From positions 10,321-74,320 of the forward strand of contig CAYFSJ010000002.1 of assembly GCA_964345765.1 (NCBI GenBank): a DNA stretch of 64,000 bases, read 5' to 3'. The translations under genes were made by a program, and so were the position numbers. Below, piece after piece: positions 33,347 through 42,322 of this stretch. The stretch is from DUUI01 sp964345765 (GTDB lineage: Bacteria; Bacillota_I; Bacilli_A; Erysipelotrichales; Erysipelotrichaceae). The notes under the pieces are model-generated. The model was not told where the DNA came from. It did not search any database and saw only the letters and a program-made list of their open reading frames with translations. Each line of letters begins with the position of its first letter. Within the stretch, counting starts at the first letter, position 1.

Positions 33347-34006
33347 TTATCCTAAACGATAACCATACCCATAAATGGTATGAATGTTTAAATCAGGCAT
33401 TTTCTTTCTTAAGCGACGCATCGTATCATCAACCACTCGATCCGATCCGAAATAATCAGTGCCCCACACTTCTTTTAAAATGTATTCACGATCAAAGGCA
33501 ACCCCTTGTTTGCGGGCAAACATCATTAACAGTTCAAATTCTTTAGTGGTTAATTCGATTTCATCTTCATCAATATAAACTTTACGTTGCACTTCATCAA
33601 TCACATAGTTATCGACAATGAGTTTGGCTTGACCAAGTTTATAGACTCTACGCATTAAGTTATTGACTCGGATAACCAGTTCTTTTGGTAAGAAAGGCTT
33701 AGCAATATAATCATCACTACCCTTCTCTAAACCAACAACACGGTCTAATTCATGAACACGCGCCGACATAAAGATGACTGGCATCATTGGGTTTCTCATT
33801 TTAATCTGATCGATTAAATCAAACCCACTCTTATCTTTTAACATAATGTCCAAAATCCATAATTGAACATCATCGCTATCAATGGCCATCATCGCCTCTT
33901 CATATGTATAAAAAGGACGGACTTCATAGCCTTCTGCTTCTAAATATGATTTGACTAAGTCATTGAGATGTTTCTCATCCTCAACAACATGAATAATTGC
34001 TTTCAT
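33347..34006 (-). CDS. OmpR-family response regulator
   Basis: 219 residues. The receiver domain has the acidic pair VEDE, phospho-acceptor Asp53 (WILDIMLKD) and the switch Lys in YIAKPFLPKEL. The C-terminal winged helix (QRKVYIDEDEIELTTKEFELL ... VDDTMRRLRKKM) binds DNA. It leads the operon with its cognate kinase and has AAGGAGG upstream. The regulon is not apparent from sequence. Confidence 0.95.
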   Translation of the reverse strand: MKAIIHVVEDEKHLNDLVKSYLEAEGYEVRPFYTYEEAMMAIDSDDVQLWILDIMLKDKSGFDLIDQIKMRNPMMPVIFMSARVHELDRVVGLEKGSDDYIAKPFLPKELVIRVNNLMRRVYKLGQAKLIVDNYVIDEVQRKVYIDEDEIELTTKEFELLMMFARKQGVAFDREYILKEVWGTDYFGSDRVVDDTMRRLRKKMPDLNIHTIYGYGYRLG

Positions 34007-34024
34007 AACACCCTCCTTGTTTTT

Positions 34025-35359
34025 CTAGAGATTGTTAGCATGGACGACATCAATAATTTCATCCACCAATTGGTCACAGAGTTCTTGAGATTGAGCCTCG
34101 ACCATAACCCGAACAAGTGGTTCGGTTCCTGAAGGTCGAACAAGTAAACGACCCTGATCTCCTAAAAACTCATTTACACTTTCTATTTTATGCTTTAACT
34201 GTTCATTTTCAAGTGCAGAATGCTTATCAACAACTTGAACATTCTTTAAGCGTTGTGGATAAATCTTTAAGTCTTCACTTAATTGTGCCAAGCTTTGATT
34301 TTTATGACTCATCACATGACACATTATTAAAGCAGTTAATACACCATCACCTGTATTGGCTAATTTCTTAAAGATGATATGTCCTGATTGTTCTCCACCA
34401 ATTAATCCATCATACTCATTAAGTGCCTCAAAGACATATTTATCTCCTACAGCCGTCTTATGTGTCTGAATGTCTAACTCATCTAATGCTTTAAATAAAC
34501 CTAAATTCGCCATGACGGTAGTAACAACTAAATTATTTTTTAATTCATTGTTTTCTTTGAGATAACGACCATAAATATAAATCATATGGTCACCATCAAC
34601 TTCTTGGCCTAAATGATTAACAGCAATACAACGATCGGCATCTCCATCAAAGGCAAAACCGACATCAGCATTTAATTCTAAGACCTTTTCTTTAAGATTG
34701 TTGATATGGGTTGAACCGCAATCAAGATTAATGTTTTTTCCATTAGGTTCATTAAAAAGCACCACTAACTCACAACCTGTTTTTTCAAAGACTTTTTGAG
34801 CGGTCGAAATGCTTGCTCCATTGGCACAATCAAGCACAACTTTTAGTCCTGTTAAATCTAATGGGACTTCTTTATTTAAATAATCTAGATACTGCTGAAT
34901 CGATAGGTTATCAGTTTCAATGGTCCCTATATCATCACCATCGACTAACTCAACCTCTATTTCTTGATCAATCACTTGTTCAATTTTTTGTTCAGTTTCA
35001 GGGGCAATCTTCTGACCTAAGCGATTAAATAGTTTAATTCCATTATCACGATATGGATTGTGGCTCGCTGAAACCATCACAGCACCAACGGCCTCTGAAC
35101 TTTTAGTTAAATAAGAAACAACTGGTGTTGGTACAACCCCTAATAATTTCACGTTCATTCCAGAACTACTTAAACCTGCCGCAAGCGCATGTTCTATCAT
35201 GCTTGAAGAGATTCTTGTGTCTTTTCCAATATATATAAATCCATCCCGATAGAGTTCTTTACATTGTTGGCCAAAACTTAAGCCCACTAAAAAAGCTTGG
35301 TGCGCATTTAAAGTTTTGTTTGCTTCTCCTCTAAATCCATCAGTCCCAAAATACTTCAT
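34025..35359 (-). CDS. glmM: Phosphoglucosamine mutase
   Basis: 444 residues, standard length. Active-site serine S99 in VMVSASHNPYRDNGIKLF, metal loop FDGDADR, sugar loop GGEQSGH and phosphate loop RPSGTEPLVRV. It converts glucosamine 6-phosphate to glucosamine 1-phosphate, the precursor of UDP-GlcNAc. It closes the cdaA-cdaR-glmM cluster, in which GlmM is known in Firmicutes to inhibit CdaA, linking c-di-AMP with envelope precursor supply. Confidence 0.97.
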   Translation of the reverse strand: MKYFGTDGFRGEANKTLNAHQAFLVGLSFGQQCKELYRDGFIYIGKDTRISSSMIEHALAAGLSSSGMNVKLLGVVPTPVVSYLTKSSEAVGAVMVSASHNPYRDNGIKLFNRLGQKIAPETEQKIEQVIDQEIEVELVDGDDIGTIETDNLSIQQYLDYLNKEVPLDLTGLKVVLDCANGASISTAQKVFEKTGCELVVLFNEPNGKNINLDCGSTHINNLKEKVLELNADVGFAFDGDADRCIAVNHLGQEVDGDHMIYIYGRYLKENNELKNNLVVTTVMANLGLFKALDELDIQTHKTAVGDKYVFEALNEYDGLIGGEQSGHIIFKKLANTGDGVLTALIMCHVMSHKNQSLAQLSEDLKIYPQRLKNVQVVDKHSALENEQLKHKIESVNEFLGDQGRLLVRPSGTEPLVRVMVEAQSQELCDQLVDEIIDVVHANNL

Positions 35360-35362
35360 TCA

Positions 35363-36664
35363 TCATTCTCCTTGTTCACTAATGATTATTTCTATCTCAT
35401 TTTGAGATAATTCATAATTGACAAGCGGATCTGGACCACTCACATTCAAATTCACAGTTTGTGTGCCTGGTCTTAGTGCTGTCATATCAATAAAGACTTT
35501 TATATCACTGGCATTGATCGAATCAATACGACTTTGTGTCCCCGATAATATAACATCGACTACAAAATCAGAATCATCAGCCATCACCACATTATAGTTA
35601 TTCACATTGTTCTCTCTAAAGATTTGAGATTTTTCTACATCACGTGTCTGTTTCTTACCCAAAGTAATCGTAATATTGACCGATTCAACATCCATCGTAC
35701 GTACTCCCTCAGGAGCAACCAGTGTATGTTTTAGTTCAATCTCAGAATCGGTTAATGAAGGACCATGAATGGTCGCAGGAATACTAGAGATGGTATTTAA
35801 AACTTCCTCAGGTCCATAAATAGTAACTGAAGGATGATCTACCTCAATATTTTCGATAGCCATATTATTAGGAATATCTCCCACTGTTGTCACTACAATT
35901 GGTACTTGACGACTTGGTGAAGAGACCTCAACACTCACATTGACTTCACTAGGTTGAATATCGACATCCATAGCTTGACCATCTTGATCATAGGCCACTA
36001 CTTTAGCCACACTATTAAAGCTCTCTGTCTTTTGAGCGACATCAATGAGTGCTCTCACTTCAGAAATACGACTCATCTTTTCTTGAGATGTATTAATGGT
36101 AACCACATTATTCTCAATCACAGGATTAGACAAAATATACTGTGCTTCAAGTTGAGCATTATTAATATAGTTTGGTTCGACCTCAAACTCTAATGAGACT
36201 TTACGCGAGATATTTATATCCACAAATTCTGGTTGAAATATTACTTTAAGCAGTGGTGAGAATCCTTTACGATCTAATCGCACACGATGATCGCCCTCAC
36301 CTAAATCTGAAATATCTAATACTGCTGAATAGTTTTCTAAGTTTTGTGCTGAGCGAACATCAACAGCTGCCCCTGTAACTAACACTTGAACCGTTTCAGG
36401 CACATTGACAATTTCATATTCATCTAAATCACCGACTACTTCAACTTCAGCTGTTAATTCGGTTGATTGAGTGATTTGGCTTGCGAGTGATTCAGAATAT
36501 ACGATCGAGGCAAAAATCAGTAAGGTAATAACTAAGGATACCAAGGCTAAAAAGCGTTTAGAATAGAGTAAACGGTCAATTAAATTTGAAATCCAATAGG
36601 ATAAACCACTAATAGTTCGACCAACAAAAGATACAGGTGAATTGTTATTGTTATTTTGTGTCAT
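35363..36664 (-). CDS. cdaR: YbbR-domain regulator of diadenylate cyclase
   Basis: 433 residues from MTQNNNNNSPV; AAGGAG lies 7 nt ahead. One N-terminal transmembrane helix (about 38-58) is followed by four YbbR repeats outside the membrane (for example EIVNVPETVQVLVTGAAVDVRSA and NVNISVEVSSPSRQVPIVV). CdaR modulates the neighbouring cyclase CdaA. Its start overlaps the cdaA 3' end by 14 bp and its stop lies 3 nt before glmM, so all three are one operon. Confidence 0.94.
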   Translation of the reverse strand: MTQNNNNNSPVSFVGRTISGLSYWISNLIDRLLYSKRFLALVSLVITLLIFASIVYSESLASQITQSTELTAEVEVVGDLDEYEIVNVPETVQVLVTGAAVDVRSAQNLENYSAVLDISDLGEGDHRVRLDRKGFSPLLKVIFQPEFVDINISRKVSLEFEVEPNYINNAQLEAQYILSNPVIENNVVTINTSQEKMSRISEVRALIDVAQKTESFNSVAKVVAYDQDGQAMDVDIQPSEVNVSVEVSSPSRQVPIVVTTVGDIPNNMAIENIEVDHPSVTIYGPEEVLNTISSIPATIHGPSLTDSEIELKHTLVAPEGVRTMDVESVNITITLGKKQTRDVEKSQIFRENNVNNYNVVMADDSDFVVDVILSGTQSRIDSINASDIKVFIDMTALRPGTQTVNLNVSGPDPLVNYELSQNEIEIIISEQGE

Positions 36665-37550
36665 CACGCTTCTCCTTATTCTCTTGTCTCATTAATTCAG
36701 ACATTGTTTTTTCGGATTTATCAACAAAGGAACTTTCTTTACGTTTCCAGAAAGGAACATTATTTTGTACATCATCCTCATCCACATTGAGTGCATCGGA
36801 TAAGAAGTTGTATAAATGACCTTCATCATCAAATAATGTTAATTTCCCATTTTGAGCTACTGATACTGAACCTGTCTCTTCAGAGACAACAATTGTAATG
36901 GAGTCAGTAATCTCAGAGATTCCAACTGCCGCTCTATGTCGTGCACCAAAGCGTACTGGTAAATCATTATTGGTTGGTGGGAAGAAAGCAGAGGCACAAG
37001 CCACTTTATCTCCTTGGATAATAATGGCACCATCATGGAGTGGTGTTGTTGTCACAAAGATAGAGGTAATTAATTCCTTGGTTACCTCTGAGTTAAGTTG
37101 GGTTCCTGAATTAACATAGTCTTCTAATGAAGTGCCACGTTGGAAAGTAATTAATGCACCAATCTTTTTCTCAGAAAGAGATGAAACTGCGCTTGAAACT
37201 TCAGAAACTAAGCGTTGTTTTTGGTTGCCACTTAACGCAAAAATACCTGTATATGCGTTCACTTGTCCCATCTTCTCTAAGAGGGAACGAATTTCAGGTT
37301 GAAAGATAACGATTACGGCTAAGAAACCCCAATCTAATAAGTAATTTAATAAAACATTAAACGTTCGTAATTGGAAAAAATCTGCTATTAGTTTAGCGAT
37401 GAAGAGATAGATAATTCCCTTCATAATTTGCATTGTGCGGGCATTATTTCTAAAGACCTTCAGAAGATAATGGACCACCATCCATACAATCACAATATCT
37501 AACAGGTTTCTCAAATAATCAATGATTTGATTTAGTGTCGTCCAATCCAT
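36651..37550 (-). CDS. cdaA: Membrane diadenylate cyclase (CdaA/DacA)
   Basis: 299 residues. Three N-terminal membrane helices precede the DAC domain, with LITFQRGTSLEDY, the DGA motif (173-175, TPLHDGAIII) and the RHR motif (204-206, FGARHRAAVG). It condenses two ATP to c-di-AMP, which controls potassium and osmolyte transport. It is the first gene of cdaA-cdaR-glmM, with GGAGG before its ATG and a promoter facing away from traB. The C-terminal 30 residues are charged. Confidence 0.96.
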   Translation of the reverse strand: MDWTTLNQIIDYLRNLLDIVIVWMVVHYLLKVFRNNARTMQIMKGIIYLFIAKLIADFFQLRTFNVLLNYLLDWGFLAVIVIFQPEIRSLLEKMGQVNAYTGIFALSGNQKQRLVSEVSSAVSSLSEKKIGALITFQRGTSLEDYVNSGTQLNSEVTKELITSIFVTTTPLHDGAIIIQGDKVACASAFFPPTNNDLPVRFGARHRAAVGISEITDSITIVVSEETGSVSVAQNGKLTLFDDEGHLYNFLSDALNVDEDDVQNNVPFWKRKESSFVDKSEKTMSELMRQENKEKRDDTK

Positions 37551-37574
37551 TTGAAACCTCCGTATAGTAATGGA

Positions 37575-37603
37575 ATTATACCATGTTTAGACCTTAACTT
37601 AAA
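37575..37603 (-). promoter_or_regulatory. Promoter of cdaA-cdaR-glmM
   Basis: TTTAAG (37603-37598), 17-bp spacer, TATAAT (37580-37575) with a TGG extension. It is divergent from and interleaved with the traB promoter. Confidence 0.7.
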
Positions 37604-37608
37604 ATGAG

Positions 37609-37619
37609 TATGGTATAAT
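37609..37619 (+). promoter_or_regulatory. Extended -10 of leaderless traB-like gene
   Basis: TATGGTATAAT: TRTGN extension and perfect -10 (37614-37619). The ATG at 37627 is 7 nt downstream. Confidence 0.65.
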
Positions 37620-37626
37620 GATGCTC

Positions 37627-38775
37627 ATGAAACAACTACAAATAAACAATAAAAAAATTACCTTAATTGAAACGGCACATGTCTCAAAAGCTTCGGTACA
37701 AGAAGTGAAAGATGTTATTGAAACGATTAAGCCTGATCACATCTGTATTGAACTAGATAAACAGCGTGCCGCCAAAATTAATGAACCGGTCGATTATTCA
37801 AAAATGAAGTTAATTGATGTCATTAAAGAGAAGAAATTAATCCTAGTTATTGTTAACTATATTTTATCTCAATACCAAAAGAAGGTTGCCAGTCAAATGG
37901 ATTCTCAAGTGGGCGATGAAATGAGAATGGGCTTAACACTTGCTCAACAAGAAAATATACCAATTTCTTATATTGACCGTGATATTCAAATTACCTTTAA
38001 AAGAATTTGGTCTTATCTAAGTTTATGGGAAAAAGTTAAAATGTTAGGCGCCCTAATGGAAAGTGATGATGTTAATATCGATGAGAGTGATATTGAGAAC
38101 CTAAAAAAAGAAGATGTTTTAAATAATGCCCTCAAAGACATTAGTGAAGCTTTCCCAACTGTTCATCGAATTTTAGTGACTGAGCGAGATCAATTTATGG
38201 CTCAATCCATTAAAGAAGCACCTGGTCAAAACATTGCGGTAATTATTGGTGCTGCCCATGGTCCTGGTATTGAAAAACACCTTCAAGCAGATGATATTGA
38301 TTTAGCACAACTTGAGGTTATTAAACCAAAATCAACTTTTTCTAAAGTGATGAAGTGGATCTTGCCCTTTGCCTTTATCTTCTTAATGTTGTCTGTCTTT
38401 GGTTTTGATTTAGAAGGTTTCAATAAAGTAAAAGATTGGATCTTAACCCTCTCGATTGCCTCCGCAATTGGTGCAGCACTATGTTTCGCTCATCCTATAA
38501 CCATTCTTGTCTCTTTCTTTACAGCCTTTATTTCGGCCATTCACCCTATTTTGTCTGTTGGCTGGTTCGCGGGGATCAGTGAGGCCTACTTTAGAGCTCC
38601 AACCGTGGGCGACTTTGAATCACTCAACCAAGATGCTAAGAAAATAAAAACAGCGCTTAAGAATAATATTCTTAGAACGCTGTTAGTAATGTTTATGACA
38701 TCCTTGTTCTCGGTCGCAGTCACCCTGTATTTCTCAGTGGATACGATTCGAGCCTTTATTCAAAATTTATTTTAA
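37627..38775 (+). CDS. TraB/PrgY family membrane protein
   Basis: 382 residues from MKQLQINNKK. Earlier in-frame ATGs at 37618 and 37621 lie in or at the -10 hexamer and cannot be in the transcript. The TraB domain has LIETAHVSKASVQEV, HICIELDKQRA and the histidine loop IIGAAHGPGIEKHL; three or four C-terminal membrane segments follow. PrgY of this family lowers peptide pheromone activity; the role here is unknown. No Shine-Dalgarno site. Its 3' end overlaps the convergent VOC gene by 20 bp. Confidence 0.9.
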   Translation: MKQLQINNKKITLIETAHVSKASVQEVKDVIETIKPDHICIELDKQRAAKINEPVDYSKMKLIDVIKEKKLILVIVNYILSQYQKKVASQMDSQVGDEMRMGLTLAQQENIPISYIDRDIQITFKRIWSYLSLWEKVKMLGALMESDDVNIDESDIENLKKEDVLNNALKDISEAFPTVHRILVTERDQFMAQSIKEAPGQNIAVIIGAAHGPGIEKHLQADDIDLAQLEVIKPKSTFSKVMKWILPFAFIFLMLSVFGFDLEGFNKVKDWILTLSIASAIGAALCFAHPITILVSFFTAFISAIHPILSVGWFAGISEAYFRAPTVGDFESLNQDAKKIKTALKNNILRTLLVMFMTSLFSVAVTLYFSVDTIRAFIQNLF

Positions 38776-39529
38776 GTAAAATTCCATTTGGATCAAGAAC
38801 TTCAGTTTGATGAGGTTCTTTTTCTTTACTCAATAAGTTAAGATGAATCTTTCTTAAGCCTAATTGATTCTCACTTAATTTTGGTAGATAAGTCCCATGC
38901 CAAGTATTGGCGCCAATATGGTGATGATACATTCCCATGGCAAAAAACTTCGCTTGATTTCCAAAATTTGACTTTAATTCAAAGCCTAACTCTTGATAGA
39001 ATTGTTGCGTTTCTTCTAAATCTTTTACTTTAAGATGGACATGTCCCATAATCGTTCCATCAACTAAGCCATCAAATTCTTGTTTGGTTTCTTTTAAGAG
39101 TGCTTGAACGTCAAGTTCTTTAGTATAACCTTCAATTTCACCATTTTCATGAATCATCCACTGATCAATTGGTTTATCGGCATAGATTTCAATGCCATTT
39201 CCTTCTGGATCAGTTAAATAAAGGGCTAAGGAATAGCCATGATCTGCGGCTCCTGATAAGTTCGCTCCAATTTTTAGTAAATGAATAAGTGTCTCTCCTA
39301 AGTCTTTTTGAGTTGGGACTAATAAGGCTAAGTGATATAAGCCTAGTGAATTAATTGGTTCACTTTGGTTGACTTTGACTAAATCAATGAGTGGTCGATC
39401 CGAGCCTAATGAAACCATCTTATCGGATGCACTATGGACTTTTAACCCAATCACATCTTGATAAAACTCTGTCATCATCTCTAAATTAGAGACATTCAAT
39501 TCAACTTTTGAAACGACTATTTTTTCCAT
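38756..39529 (-). CDS. VOC-family dioxygenase-like protein (two glyoxalase domains)
   Basis: 257 residues with two VOC (glyoxalase/bleomycin/extradiol dioxygenase) halves: SKVELNVSNLEMMTEFYQDVIGLKV ... LTDPEGNGIEIY, then MGHVHLKVKDLEETQQFYQELGFEL ... VLDPNGILLKINF. Metal ligands H (GLYHLAL, HVHLK, HHIGANTW) and E (GIEIY) are visible. It resembles CatE-like catechol dioxygenases, but the substrate is unproven. It is translated by overlap (13 bp) with the nucleotidyltransferase. Confidence 0.88.
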   Translation of the reverse strand: MEKIVVSKVELNVSNLEMMTEFYQDVIGLKVHSASDKMVSLGSDRPLIDLVKVNQSEPINSLGLYHLALLVPTQKDLGETLIHLLKIGANLSGAADHGYSLALYLTDPEGNGIEIYADKPIDQWMIHENGEIEGYTKELDVQALLKETKQEFDGLVDGTIMGHVHLKVKDLEETQQFYQELGFELKSNFGNQAKFFAMGMYHHHIGANTWHGTYLPKLSENQLGLRKIHLNLLSKEKEPHQTEVLDPNGILLKINFE

Positions 39530-40428
39530 AAATCCTTTGGATATAGTTTATTCTCTTTGTATTCTTTTAGTTTTTTCATCACTAACGGTTTATCTTCTTG
39601 ATAGGTAACTCCATGCCACTGATCACTTGAGGTAAAGACTTTAACTTTGACTGTGCCATCTTCCACTAATTGACCCATCGCGGTTGGAATAACATATTCA
39701 GCTTTCATTGGGTTAGACTCAAGATTCTTATCGAGATATTCTTTAAAGAGAGGTTTCATTTGTTCAAGAATCTTTGGTGTAAAGCCCCAATAGTTCATTG
39801 AGACTAAGCCACTTCCATCGATAAAGCGCCATGCACCATCATCTTCGATTCTGACTAAGTTTCCATCTTTTTCAATCTTTTGAATTTCAACAATTGATTT
39901 TAAATAACCATCTTCAATTTCACAGATTCCTCTAGTAACTGATCCATGATCAGTTAAAGTGTTTTTTAAGATATAACCGATCATGCCATAATGTGAATCA
40001 TCGACTTCTGTACTTAAGAAGTTATGCATTAACACAAAGGATGATTTCCCATAATAATCATCAGCGTTACAGACCATAAATGGATCATCACCAATAATTG
40101 GTTCAATGGCTAATAACGCATGAACGGTGCCCCAAGGTTTTTCTCGCCCTTCTGGGACTTCAATTCCTTCTGGAACCTGATTTAAATCTTGATAAGCATA
40201 TTGAACCTCAATATGGTCTCGTATTTTACTCACCAATTGTTTTTCAAAAGCTTCTTCATGTTCTTCTTTAATAATTAAAATTAACTTTTTAAAACCAGCT
40301 TGAATGGCATCATAGATAGAAAAATCAATGATTGTTTCACCATTGTCGCCTAATGCATCAATCTGTTTTAAGCCACCATAGCGACTTCCCATTCCCGCTG
40401 CTAATATTACTAATGTTGGTGTTTTCAT
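39517..40428 (-). CDS. Sugar-phosphate nucleotidyltransferase
   Basis: 303 residues from MKTPTLVIL; GGAGG 6 nt upstream fixes this start. The nucleotide-binding N-terminus LAAGMGSRYGGLKQID and the metal site CNADDYYG belong to the NTP-transferase family (NDP-sugar pyrophosphorylases). It contains GMIGYILKNTLTDHGSVTRGI, typical of a branch often annotated only as nucleotidyltransferase. It would activate a sugar phosphate for glycan synthesis; the sugar is unknown. Confidence 0.88.
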   Translation of the reverse strand: MKTPTLVILAAGMGSRYGGLKQIDALGDNGETIIDFSIYDAIQAGFKKLILIIKEEHEEAFEKQLVSKIRDHIEVQYAYQDLNQVPEGIEVPEGREKPWGTVHALLAIEPIIGDDPFMVCNADDYYGKSSFVLMHNFLSTEVDDSHYGMIGYILKNTLTDHGSVTRGICEIEDGYLKSIVEIQKIEKDGNLVRIEDDGAWRFIDGSGLVSMNYWGFTPKILEQMKPLFKEYLDKNLESNPMKAEYVIPTAMGQLVEDGTVKVKVFTSSDQWHGVTYQEDKPLVMKKLKEYKENKLYPKDLWKK

Positions 40429-40477
40429 AGTTTCCTCCAATTTCTTTAATTATATCAAAGTATCCTGTATGAGTCAT

Positions 40478-40501
40478 AAAAAAAGAGGTGATTTACACCT
40501 C
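40478..40501 (-). terminator. Terminator of MBL-HAD operon
   Basis: GAGGTG, loop TAAAT, CACCTC (40501-40485 on the minus strand), then T7. Confidence 0.85.
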
Positions 40502-41605
40502 AATTACTTCATCTTGTTGATCTGTTTCAAACAAATCATGATCATTCACCGTTTCTAATTCTTTTACATTAAGTGCCGATAATTCTTGGGTCAGTTCTAA
40601 ACTATCGTCATATGAGTCTTGTTGATTCATCATATCTAAGTTCATGACTAACTCATTTGGGGTTTGAATAAAGATATTTGGTTCATTCCCAATTAATTCT
40701 TTTGGTGAACGATAACCCCACATCACACCAAAACTAATCATATTCGCATTTTTTGCGGTTTTAAAATCAACTTCAGAATCTCCCACTAATGCCATTTGAT
40801 TGACGGGTAACATCATTCTTTCAGATAAATATTTAACGATTGTTGGGTCCGGTTTACGAGGATAGGTCACCCCTTCACCGATACAATCAACAAATAACAC
40901 ATTTGGGAAATAGTGTTTAACCAGTTTCTTAGTTAAGTCATCTTTTTTATTGGAGACAACCGCCATTAAATACCCTCGTTTTGAGAGTTGTGTCAACATT
41001 TCATTAACACCCTCAAATGGTCTAGTTTTAACCATCGAATGTTCACTATAATATTGAATCATTTCTTGAGTAACTTCATCAATGACTTTTTCTTGAGTGT
41101 CTGGTGGTAAGACTGACTTCATTAAGTTTCTTAGACCATTGCCTAATCCTAATCGATAAGTCTCAAGGTTGGCTGTTTTAAAACCTCTTGCTTTTAGAAC
41201 AGAATTTCCAGCATTGGCTAAGTCTTCTAAGGTATTAAGTAAAGTACCATCCAAGTCAAAGATTAGACCTTTAATGTATTTCTTTTCAAATTTACTTACT
41301 TCTTGAATGGTTTTTGGGTCTTGTCCCTTTTTTTTGACAACAACCGTCTCTTTCACAACTGGTTTACTGACGACGATTCGAATTAAGTTAATAAAGATCA
41401 TAACAATCCCTAAACCAATAACCGCATAGCCTGCGTATGGTAATAGATAGATTACATCGCCTAAGCCAAATCCTTCAATATCGATTAATAGATCGACGAC
41501 GCGTAACCACATGACACCAATGATAATAAAAACTAATCCAGTTAACATGGAATATACGGCTGGATTTAATCTTCTTTTAACTTTTGTACGTTGATTTACT
41601 GACAT
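40493..41605 (-). CDS. HAD hydrolase fused to an N-terminal membrane anchor
   Basis: 370 residues. Residues about 15-80 hold two transmembrane helices (YSMLTGLVFIIIGVMWL and IYLLPYAGYAVIGLGIVMIFI). A phosphoglycolate-phosphatase-like HAD domain follows: catalytic IFDLDGTLLNT, motif II VVSNKKDD and motif IV VGDSEVDFKTAKNA. The C-terminal 45 residues are acidic and unassigned. Soluble HAD phosphatases of this branch are about 215 residues; the anchor and acidic tail are extra. It lies 6 nt after the MBL gene, in one operon. Confidence 0.85.
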   Translation of the reverse strand: MSVNQRTKVKRRLNPAVYSMLTGLVFIIIGVMWLRVVDLLIDIEGFGLGDVIYLLPYAGYAVIGLGIVMIFINLIRIVVSKPVVKETVVVKKKGQDPKTIQEVSKFEKKYIKGLIFDLDGTLLNTLEDLANAGNSVLKARGFKTANLETYRLGLGNGLRNLMKSVLPPDTQEKVIDEVTQEMIQYYSEHSMVKTRPFEGVNEMLTQLSKRGYLMAVVSNKKDDLTKKLVKHYFPNVLFVDCIGEGVTYPRKPDPTIVKYLSERMMLPVNQMALVGDSEVDFKTAKNANMISFGVMWGYRSPKELIGNEPNIFIQTPNELVMNLDMMNQQDSYDDSLELTQELSALNVKELETVNDHDLFETDQQDEVIEV

Positions 41606-41611
41606 ATTTCC

Positions 41612-42277
41612 TCACCAATCTAGCTCAAATTGACTGTTATCATCTAAAACAGGAACTAAGTTTTCAATTTGAGTCGTTGCATAATACTCTCTCATTTTAT
41701 TAATATCCGATGTAAAGTGCATCGGGAAAATGAACTTAGGTTGTATAATTTCTAATAATTGTTTCGCCCCTAAATCATAATTGACTTGTAGTCTTGGGTC
41801 AATATCGATAAAGAGTACATCCACGTTTTTTCCTTGAAGTGGTTTAATTTTATCCAAAAATTGTTGATTCATCTCATCAATTTCTTGTTGTGTGCTTTCA
41901 GTTGACCAATGCCAATTATTTAGATCGCCTCCAAAGAACAAATGAAGTCCATCTGCTTCAACATAATAGGAGACTCCTAAGTCGGTACTTCCTAAAACTT
42001 CAACATTGAGTGACAAAGAATTAAGCTTATCGCCTTCTTTTACCCAAATTATTCTATCATGACTTTGAGTTGGGACATCATCTGAAACAATAAAAGTATC
42101 AAAATCTTTGTCAAAGACATCAGGTCGATAGTGATCTTGATGAGAATGAGTAATAAAACAAACTTTGTCTTTATTACTGATTTTAATTTTACCTTCTATC
42201 CAATCAAATACGAGCAATAAATTGTCGGTTTCAACTTGATAACCACAATGATGAAGATATGTAACTTGGCACTTCAT
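41612..42277 (-). CDS. Metallo-beta-lactamase-fold hydrolase (UlaG-like)
   Basis: 221 residues of the MBL fold. The metal motif THSHQDH, further ligands in FFGGDLNNW and PMHFTSD, and a start YLHHCGYQVE like UlaG/YhfI-type lactonases. The substrate is unknown. There is no Shine-Dalgarno sequence; TGATAAAAT (extended -10, TAAAAT at 42289-42284) ends 6 nt before the ATG, so it is predicted leaderless. It is followed at 6 nt by the membrane-anchored HAD gene. Confidence 0.85.
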   Translation of the reverse strand: MKCQVTYLHHCGYQVETDNLLLVFDWIEGKIKISNKDKVCFITHSHQDHYRPDVFDKDFDTFIVSDDVPTQSHDRIIWVKEGDKLNSLSLNVEVLGSTDLGVSYYVEADGLHLFFGGDLNNWHWSTESTQQEIDEMNQQFLDKIKPLQGKNVDVLFIDIDPRLQVNYDLGAKQLLEIIQPKFIFPMHFTSDINKMREYYATTQIENLVPVLDDNSQFELDW

Positions 42278-42283
42278 GATGTT

Positions 42284-42292
42284 ATTTTATCA
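42284..42292 (-). promoter_or_regulatory. Extended -10 of leaderless MBL gene
   Basis: TGATAAAAT on the minus strand, six bases before the ATG at 42277. A -35 TTGTCC lies 18 bp upstream. Confidence 0.6.
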
Positions 42293-42322
42293 CATTCAAA
42301 CAAGCTTGGACAAAAAAGTCGA

